Shown in pieces: positions 6,478 to 12,024 of a stretch of DNA of 12,024 nucleotides. Position numbers and translations under genes: made by a program. Source of the DNA: Treponema sp. (GTDB taxonomy: Bacteria > Spirochaetota > Spirochaetia > Treponematales > Breznakiellaceae); the NCBI GenBank assembly GCA_031254385.1, contig JAIRUO010000251.1, forward strand, positions 1 to 12,024, written 5' to 3'. Below the pieces are notes generated by a model that saw only the letters and a list, made by a program, of their open reading frames with translations, was not told the DNA's origin and made no database searches. Position 1 is the stretch's first letter, and each line of letters starts with the position of its first letter.

Positions 6478-6562
6478 CCAACTCTAGAGTAGTGTCACCT
6501 TGTACGTTAACTTACCATATTTAGTCGCAGAAGAATAAAAAATTTAACCACGGAGTTTTAAT

Positions 6563-6590
6563 TTCCTCATTCCTAATTCCACATTCCTCA
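6563..6590. repeat. Heptanucleotide tandem repeat
   Basis: Four 7-base units read TTCCTCA, TTCCTAA, TTCCACA, TTCCTCA. The tract lies in the 195-bp gap between the methyltransferase relic and the oxidoreductase stop, a gap that otherwise shows no gene. Confidence 0.6.
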
Positions 6591-6596
6591 TTTTCA

Positions 6597-6613
6597 AAAA
6601 GGTGTCAGTCACC
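6597..6613 (-). terminator. Weak candidate terminator after the oxidoreductase gene
   Basis: On the minus strand GGTG-ACTGA-CACC is followed directly by five T, beginning 4 bases after the oxidoreductase stop. The stem has only 4 bp, so efficiency is doubtful and it may be just a small palindrome. Confidence 0.3.
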
Positions 6614-6617
6614 AAAT

Positions 6618-7673
6618 TCAAACCCTAATCTCCTCCCCCTTCCCCGCTGACTCGTAAATCGCATCCAAGAGCCGCGCACTCTCAAGCACATTGTCAATGT
6701 GGCTTCGCGTTCTAAGGCCCTTCTTCACAGCCTCAATAAAACGCAGGTCTTCCCTCTCGTACATGTTGGGGATTTTATACGCCGGCTTTACCGATTGGAG
6801 CAGCCCACCTTCGCTGGTGTAATAGGTAAAATCCTGGCCGTACATAAGACGAATACCGCCTTTGTCGCCCATAAAGTCAATGAACATTTCCCGCTGGTCT
6901 ATGTTCTGTGCCCACGCGCCGTTAAAGCTGATGCTCGCGCCACTGGTGCGGATAAAGCCGGTAACCATGTCGTCAACATCGCAGACCCCATCAAGAACCG
7001 GGGGGCCGGCCCACATGTCGGTAAACACATAAGAGGGGATATCCCGGCCCAGCTTGTTGTAAGCGTTAGCTGAAACCGTGCGGAGCTTGGCCCCGGTAAT
7101 ATATAGAATCAAATCCAGAAAATGAATGCCCCAGTCAATAAGAACGCCACCGCCAGACTGCTCCTTGGAAGTAAAAGCACCGCCCAGACCGGGGATGCTC
7201 CTGTAACTGCGGAAGGAGCAGTATATATGATAGACTTCTCCTAGCTTCCCCTTCTCAACATATTCTTTGATTAGCTCGACCGATTTATGGTAGCGGTTGC
7301 AGACTCCGATATTGAGTACCTTGTTCTGCTTCTTCGCCTCGTCTGCCATTTCCTTAGAAAGCGCGTAATTATTGGTGATGGGCTTTTCGCAGAAGACGTG
7401 CTTCCCTGCGCGCAGGGCATCCATGCTAATGGTATAGTGCGAGTAATTGGGGGTAAGCACATAGACCGCCTCTACTTCCTTGTCTGCCAGCGCAGTCTTG
7501 TAATCGGTCAGGGCCGTTTTTGCCCCGAATTTTGTGCAAGCAGCCGCAGCCCGCTCTTCAATAAGGTCTACCGCGTATTTTATCTCCACATCCTCCATCG
7601 AAGACAAAGGCTTTAGGTGGGCATCATTGGCTATCTTTCCGCAGCCGATTACGGCTATCTTCATTTTTTCCAT
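6618..7673 (-). CDS. Gfo/Idh/MocA family NAD(P)-dependent oxidoreductase
   Basis: The 351-aa protein has the standard two-domain layout. The N-terminal Rossmann fold starts MKIAVIGCGKIA (GxGxxA, residues 10-15) and ends with the family EKP motif (E96-K97-P98 in HVFCEKPIT), whose Lys is the usual catalytic or cofactor-contact residue. The C-terminal alpha/beta domain carries GGGVLIDWGIHFLDL (about 174-188), with D180 and H184 in the positions of the catalytic Asp/His pair. Members oxidise or reduce sugars, inositols and related substrates; the substrate here cannot be told. The ATG at 7673 is supported by GGAGG five bases upstream. No signal peptide is evident, so it is cytosolic. It diverges from proS across 50 bp. 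A possible promoter is TTTCAT-N17-TATATT on the minus strand, overlapping the proS start. Confidence 0.93.
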   Translation of the reverse strand: MEKMKIAVIGCGKIANDAHLKPLSSMEDVEIKYAVDLIEERAAAACTKFGAKTALTDYKTALADKEVEAVYVLTPNYSHYTISMDALRAGKHVFCEKPITNNYALSKEMADEAKKQNKVLNIGVCNRYHKSVELIKEYVEKGKLGEVYHIYCSFRSYRSIPGLGGAFTSKEQSGGGVLIDWGIHFLDLILYITGAKLRTVSANAYNKLGRDIPSYVFTDMWAGPPVLDGVCDVDDMVTGFIRTSGASISFNGAWAQNIDQREMFIDFMGDKGGIRLMYGQDFTYYTSEGGLLQSVKPAYKIPNMYEREDLRFIEAVKKGLRTRSHIDNVLESARLLDAIYESAGKGEEIRV

Positions 7674-7688
7674 ATATTCCTCCGTGGG

Positions 7689-7717
7689 TTGGCAGTAAAA
7701 AATATAACATATATAAT
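7689..7717 (+). promoter_or_regulatory. proS promoter predicting a leaderless transcript
   Basis: TTGGCA (7689-7694) and a perfect TATAAT (7712-7717) are 17 bp apart. Only six bases separate the -10 from the proS ATG, so the expected transcription start is the A of the start codon at 7724. No Shine-Dalgarno sequence is present. Confidence 0.7.
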
Positions 7718-7723
7718 GCCCTT

Positions 7724-9526
7724 ATGAAAGTCAGTGAAACATTTATTCCTACTCTGCGGGAGGTTCCGGCGGACGCGGTCATAGCCAGCCACCGCCTGAT
7801 GTTCAGGGCGGGCATGATCCGCAAATTGTCAAACGGCCTGTTCGCGTATCTGCCCCTGGGTCTTAGGTCGTTCAGGAAAGTTGAACAGATCATCCGTGAA
7901 GAAATCAATGCCACGGGTTCTCTGGAAATGAAGCCCACCGTAGTTGTTCCAGGCGAGCTCTGGAAGGAATCAGGCCGCTGGGATGGCATGGGCGAGGCCC
8001 TGCTCAAAATAAAGAACCGGGTGGGCGCTGATTTTGTCATGTCGCCAACAGCGGAAGAGGCTTTTACCTCAATTGTGCGGGACGAGCTTTCCAGCTACCG
8101 CCAGCTTCCACTCTCACTTTACCAGATAAACACCAAGTACCGGGATGAAGTCCGGCCTCGTTACGGCGTAATGCGGGGCAGAGAATTTGTGATGATGGAC
8201 GCCTATACTTTTCATGCAGATGAAGAAAGCCTTGACAAAGCATACCGGGCTATGGGTAGGGCCTACCGACGCATTTTTAAACGCTGCGGCTTGTCGGTAA
8301 TTCCGGTCAGGGCGGATTCAGGTGCAATGGGTGGAAGCGGCTCAGAAGAGTTCATGGTTGAGAGCGAAGTTGGGGACAATACCCTGCTCCTCTGCAAGGG
8401 AACCGGCTCCCAGACCTGCGATTATGCGGCTAACGTGGAAAAGGCCGACTGCAAGCCTGATTACACGCCATGCCTTTCGGCTGACGCAGGCAAAGCCGCT
8501 GCTGCTTCAACGCCTCCCATCGAAAAAATAGATACCCCCAATGTAAAGACCATAGAAGAACTCTGCGCCTTCCTCAAAACTGAAGCAAAACACTTTATTA
8601 AAACATTGATATACAAGGCCACAAATGTGGAATTGGATACGGCTAGCGGCAAGGAGTTCTTTGCTGTAGCAATACGCGGCGATCTGGATGTAAACGAAAC
8701 TAAACTGGCGGCTCTGCTTAAGGCATCGGAAGTAACGCTTGCAGGGGAGGAGGACGTAGTGCGGTTTACCAACGCGCCTGTGGGTTTTGCAGGGCCTGTG
8801 GGCCTAAAGGGGATACCCCTCATAGCAGACCCTTCGGTAACAGCGATTAACGATGGAATTTGCGGCGGCCTTGCAAAAGACCTTCATTACAGGCACGTGG
8901 CCTGGGGCAGGGATTTTGAGGCATGGATGGTTGCGGATCTCCGCACTGTCAAAGCAGGGGATCGCTGCCCGATCTGCGGTACAGAACTCTACGAAAAAAA
9001 AGGCAATGAGCTTGGCCACATCTTCAAACTAGGCAGCAAGTATACAGTCGCGATGAATGTAAGCTATCTAGACGAAACCGGAAAAACCTGTACGCCCATT
9101 ATGGGCTGTTACGGCGTTGGCCTTGACCGCACTCTAGCCAGTGTGATCGAAGAACATCATGACGATGACGGCATCATCTGGCCTGTAAGCGTAGCGCCGT
9201 ATCACGTAATAATCATACCGATAAAAAACGAGGGCGCTGTAAAAGAAGCAACGGATAATCTGGCCGCTGCTTTGGAAAAAGAAGGCATAGAGCTTCTTGT
9301 TGACGATAGGGACGAAAGGCCCGGGGTCAAGTTCAAAGACGCTGACCTCACCGGAATTCCGTACCGGGTAGTAATAGGCGATAAGAACCTTGCCGGCGAT
9401 AACCCCAAGGTCGAGCTAAAACGCCGTGGCGAAAAAGAAAACCGGCTCGTTGAATTGAGCGCGGCTACCGGAGAACTGGTAAAAATAATTAGGGCCGAAC
9501 TTGCCCGCTTAAATAGCTTGGAGTAA
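7724..9526 (+). CDS. proS: Prolyl-tRNA synthetase, bacterial type with editing domain
   Basis: This cytosolic class II synthetase, 600 aa, charges tRNA-Pro with proline. It starts with the conserved TFIPTLREVPADAVIASHRL segment, which fixes the ATG at 7724. Visible parts: catalytic core with the SPTAEE loop (107-112); motif 2 around RPRYGVMRGREFVMMDAYTF (144-163); an INS/YbaK-like editing insertion from about 225 to 390, with K293 in FIKTLIYKA, equivalent to the alanine-editing Lys of E. coli ProRS, and GFAGPVGL (354-361); a CPICG site with GHIFKLG (415-437); motif 3 GCYGVGLDRTLASVIEEHHD (461-480); and an HGTP anticodon-binding domain from about 490 to the end. It is slightly longer than many bacterial ProRS but intact. 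The leaderless promoter is described separately. The GH42 gene begins 3 bp after the stop. Confidence 0.97.
   Translation: MKVSETFIPTLREVPADAVIASHRLMFRAGMIRKLSNGLFAYLPLGLRSFRKVEQIIREEINATGSLEMKPTVVVPGELWKESGRWDGMGEALLKIKNRVGADFVMSPTAEEAFTSIVRDELSSYRQLPLSLYQINTKYRDEVRPRYGVMRGREFVMMDAYTFHADEESLDKAYRAMGRAYRRIFKRCGLSVIPVRADSGAMGGSGSEEFMVESEVGDNTLLLCKGTGSQTCDYAANVEKADCKPDYTPCLSADAGKAAAASTPPIEKIDTPNVKTIEELCAFLKTEAKHFIKTLIYKATNVELDTASGKEFFAVAIRGDLDVNETKLAALLKASEVTLAGEEDVVRFTNAPVGFAGPVGLKGIPLIADPSVTAINDGICGGLAKDLHYRHVAWGRDFEAWMVADLRTVKAGDRCPICGTELYEKKGNELGHIFKLGSKYTVAMNVSYLDETGKTCTPIMGCYGVGLDRTLASVIEEHHDDDGIIWPVSVAPYHVIIIPIKNEGAVKEATDNLAAALEKEGIELLVDDRDERPGVKFKDADLTGIPYRVVIGDKNLAGDNPKVELKRRGEKENRLVELSAATGELVKIIRAELARLNSLE
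9520..9523 (+). promoter_or_regulatory. Ribosome binding site of the GH42 gene inside proS
   Basis: GGAG lies 6 bases before the ATG at 9530 and overlaps the last sense codons of proS, supporting translational coupling of the two genes. Confidence 0.6.
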
Positions 9527-9529
9527 GCC

Positions 9530-11554
9530 ATGAAATCATTAAAAAGAAACGCACCCATTGTCGCGTCTTTTCCTCACATAATTCACGGGGGAGACTACAA
9601 TCCTGAGCAATGGATCAAATGGAAGGACGAAATCTGGAAAGAAGACTTCCGCCTGGCAAAGCTGGCAGGGATCAATTCCTTTTCGATAGGGATCTTCTCC
9701 TGGGCAGTGCTGGAACCCGCAGAAGGCGAATACCATTTTGAATGGCTTGATGAGACCATGGAAAAGATTGCGGCTAACAAAATGGTAGCTGTCCTTGCCA
9801 CGCCTTCTGGCGCACGGCCCGCCTGGATGAGCCAGAAATACCCTGAAGTGCTCCGGGTGAATAGCATGGGGCAGAGGAACCACCACGGCGGACGGCATAA
9901 CCACTGCCTTACATCACCGGTGTACCGCGAAAAAGTTACAGCCATGAACACCATGCTGGCTGAACGCTACGGACATCACCCTGCCCTGGGCGTATGGCAT
10001 ATTTCCAACGAATACGGCGGCGAATGTCACTGCCCCCTGTGCCAGGAAAAATTCCGGGCCTGGGTCCAGAACCGCTACAAAACCATTGATGCCCTAAACG
10101 ATGCCTGGTGGACCAGGTTTTGGAGCCACACTTACACGGACTGGTCCCAGATTGAAAGTCCTAGTCCGTTAGGCGAAACAAGCACCCACGGGCACAACCT
10201 TGACTGGCGGCGTTTTACAACCGAACAGTTTGTGGATTTTGTTTTGAACGAAATAGCGCCTCTTAAGAAAGTAAATCCTTCAATACCCGTTACCACTAAT
10301 CTAATGGGAACTTATCCGGGTATTGATTATTTCAGGCTGGCAGAAGTTCTGGATGTCGTTTCTTGGGACAATTATCCCCAGTGGACCGGAACGGACAAAG
10401 ATGCTGACACCGCGATCCTTACTTCTTTTAGGCACGATCTGATACGCGGCCTAAAAAACAAACCCTTTATGCTTATGGAATCTTCGCCGTCCGCAACGAA
10501 CTGGTGGCCTGTAACGAAGCTCCACCGACCCGGTGTGCATATGCTCCAGTCCATGCAGGCCGTTGCACATGGCTCCGACACGGTGCAATATTTCCAGATA
10601 CGCAAAGGCCGTGGCGCTTCTGAAAAATTCCACGGTGCGGTAATAGATCACGAAGGCACTGAAAAGACAAGGGTCTTTAAGGATGTTGCGGCCCTTGGCG
10701 AGCGCCTAAAAACCCTGGACGAATTAGTTGGAACCAAGACTCCGTCTGCTGTAGCTATAGTTTACGACTGGAACATACGCTGGGCCCTTGACGATGTTTG
10801 GGGATTTTTGCAGAAGAAAACGAATTACGAACAAACCGTAATCGATCATTACAGCGCGTTCTGGCAATTGGGTATACCCGTGGACATAATTGATTCCACT
10901 AAAAGTCTTGACAGTTACGATCTGGTAGTCGCGCCCATGCTTTATATGCTGCGCCCAGGTTTTGCAGAAGCCCTTGACGCTTTTGTAAAAAAAGGTGGAT
11001 ACCTGGTAACGACCTACATAACAGGTTATGTGAATGAAACAGACCTCTGTTTCCTTCACGGCTTCCCAGGACCCTTAAAAAAATGCCTTGGAATCTGGAG
11101 CGAAGAAATCGACGCCCTTTATCCAGGAGAAGCCAATTCCATTAAATGGAAAGCAAAAACGTACAAAGCCTTCGACCTCTGCGAGCTTATCCATGCGGAG
11201 GGCGCAAAAGTTTTGGGAACTTATGGCTCCGATTTTTATGCGGGAAGGCCGGCACTGACAATGAACCAATACGGAAAAGGCCGGGCCTACCATATTGCAG
11301 CGCGTACCGGAAGGGACTTCCTCCTGGATTATTACAAAGATCTTGCCGCCCAGCTTAATTTAAAAAAGGCTGTCGAAAAACTTCCCTTTGGCGTAACGGC
11401 CCAGATACGCAGCGATGGTACCACGGATCACATATTCGTCATGAATTTCACTCCAAAAAAACAGATCGTAGACCTTGGAAAGGCACAAGGGAAAATAAAT
11501 GGCAAATGGGAACTGCTCCCCTGGGAATGCTGGATCTTTAAGGCACCGCGCTAA
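9530..11554 (+). CDS. Beta-galactosidase, glycoside hydrolase family 42
   Basis: The 674-aa protein has the GH42 three-domain layout. A TIM barrel spans about residues 15-395, followed by a trimerisation domain (about 405-600) and a small C-terminal beta domain (about 615-674). The acid/base is E161 in WHISNEYGGECHCP and the nucleophile E317 in FMLMESSPSATNWW. C126, C166, C168 and C171 match the zinc site of Thermus A4 beta-galactosidase. It cleaves terminal beta-galactosides, in this family often plant galacto-oligosaccharides rather than milk lactose. There is no signal peptide, so it is presumably cytosolic and acts on imported oligosaccharides. It starts 3 bp after proS, with GGAG (9520-9523) inside the last proS codons as ribosome site, so the two are likely cotranscribed. 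Its TAA overlaps the stop of the convergent ATPase gene. Confidence 0.94.
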   Translation: MKSLKRNAPIVASFPHIIHGGDYNPEQWIKWKDEIWKEDFRLAKLAGINSFSIGIFSWAVLEPAEGEYHFEWLDETMEKIAANKMVAVLATPSGARPAWMSQKYPEVLRVNSMGQRNHHGGRHNHCLTSPVYREKVTAMNTMLAERYGHHPALGVWHISNEYGGECHCPLCQEKFRAWVQNRYKTIDALNDAWWTRFWSHTYTDWSQIESPSPLGETSTHGHNLDWRRFTTEQFVDFVLNEIAPLKKVNPSIPVTTNLMGTYPGIDYFRLAEVLDVVSWDNYPQWTGTDKDADTAILTSFRHDLIRGLKNKPFMLMESSPSATNWWPVTKLHRPGVHMLQSMQAVAHGSDTVQYFQIRKGRGASEKFHGAVIDHEGTEKTRVFKDVAALGERLKTLDELVGTKTPSAVAIVYDWNIRWALDDVWGFLQKKTNYEQTVIDHYSAFWQLGIPVDIIDSTKSLDSYDLVVAPMLYMLRPGFAEALDAFVKKGGYLVTTYITGYVNETDLCFLHGFPGPLKKCLGIWSEEIDALYPGEANSIKWKAKTYKAFDLCELIHAEGAKVLGTYGSDFYAGRPALTMNQYGKGRAYHIAARTGRDFLLDYYKDLAAQLNLKKAVEKLPFGVTAQIRSDGTTDHIFVMNFTPKKQIVDLGKAQGKINGKWELLPWECWIFKAPR

Positions 11555-12024
11555 GCTCGTTCTCCCAATAAGAGCTTTAGGTCGCGGATTTCGTTTATCA
11601 GCTTGGTGTTTTCGATCTGGAAACGTTTGGGAACCATTTTCTTGGAAGTACATTCCAGGCTGGCTACCAGGTTCTGGAGACGTATCTCGTGCTCATAGGC
11701 CGGCGGTATAAAATCGGCCATGACTTCGTCCATGTCTTCTCTGGAAATCATGGTGCGGTTGTCCATTACAGCCCGCTGTTTGGCCCGTATAAGCATGGAT
11801 TCTATTTCTGCGCCAGAAACTTCGTGCTGGTACTTTCTGAATAATTCCGGAATTGAAAAATGATGTACCCCAAAATTGAGTTTCTTTTTTAAGGTCTCAA
11901 AGAGGGCGACTTTTTCCGCATCATTTTCCGGGTAAAACAGGGCCAGATGCTCTTCGGCGCGGCCCTGGCGCTTAAGGTCAATGGGGATAAGGTCGGGACG
12001 GCAGGTAATAAGGAACCAGATAAT
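11551..12024 (-). CDS. AAA-family ATPase, C-terminal part (5' end off window)
   Basis: The minus-strand frame is open from the window edge to TAG at 11553-11551, giving 157 visible residues. It starts in the second half of an AAA module: IIWFLITCRPDLIPIDLKRQ is a sensor-1-like strand leading to an R-x-x-GR arginine-finger-like KRQGRAEEH. A lid-like helical region follows with FSIPELFRKYQHEVSGAEIE and MLIRAKQRAVM, as in the small subdomain of AAA proteins, then ISREDMDEVMADFIPP. A polar helical tail of about 50 residues ends in LLLGERA. An internal ATG at 11796 is not the real start, because the conserved residues lie upstream of it. Walker A and B motifs would be beyond position 12024. The substrate or partner cannot be inferred. 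Its stop overlaps the GH42 stop by 4 bp. Confidence 0.8.
   Translation of the reverse strand: MIWFLITCRPDLIPIDLKRQGRAEEHLALFYPENDAEKVALFETLKKKLNFGVHHFSIPELFRKYQHEVSGAEIESMLIRAKQRAVMDNRTMISREDMDEVMADFIPPAYEHEIRLQNLVASLECTSKKMVPKRFQIENTKLINEIRDLKLLLGERA

Noticed and set aside
1..6600. CRISPR array inside the window
   Set aside because: No regularly spaced direct repeats of about 36 bp were found. The two anti-repeat copies lack full-repeat length identity and array spacing.
7287..7616. 109-codon plus-strand frame opposite the oxidoreductase
   Set aside because: The minus-strand protein has intact Rossmann and EKP motifs across this stretch, and the plus frame has no start signals or family resemblance.

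Overview
The window carries a compact type II (most likely subtype II-C) CRISPR-Cas locus, a small AT-rich island next to it, and a block of ordinary metabolic and translation genes. ProRS with an INS editing domain, a TIGR04325-type methyltransferase relic and the general look of the proteins suggest a bacterium, plausibly a spirochaete such as a gut Treponema. That assignment is recognition-based and not proven. Positions 1-6600 are visibly richer in A+T than 6600-12024, which fits a laterally acquired defence region beside a core chromosomal region.

Positions 1-4485 (minus strand) hold cas9-cas1-cas2 as one tightly packed unit. cas2 runs off the left edge and no CRISPR array is visible, so the array probably lies beyond position 1. 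Upstream of cas9, on the opposite strand, is a well-formed tracrRNA gene (about 4802-4935). It has a TTGACA-N17-TACAAT promoter, an anti-repeat at its 5' end, three stem-loops and a UACG-loop intrinsic terminator. The most unusual point is that the tracrRNA promoter plus anti-repeat is present twice, about 101 bp apart. The first copy (about 4666-4727) lacks the tracrRNA body and leads instead into a perfect 10-bp inverted repeat.

Positions 4936-6617 hold an XRE-type regulator (minus) diverging from a broken methyltransferase gene (plus) with one frameshift and one in-frame stop. Between them are three copies of a 10-mer that look like operators. The 3' half of the tracrRNA terminator recurs at 6457-6477, so this island is bracketed by a 20-bp direct repeat.

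Positions 6618-12024 hold a Gfo/Idh/MocA oxidoreductase (minus), divergently transcribed proS (plus) with a promoter predicting a leaderless mRNA, a GH42 beta-galactosidase 3 bp behind proS, and the C-terminal part of an AAA ATPase (minus). The stop codon of the ATPase gene overlaps that of the GH42 gene.

Cas9, tracrRNA and array-derived crRNA would form the interference complex, and Cas1-Cas2 would acquire spacers. The metabolic genes have no evident link to the CRISPR system.
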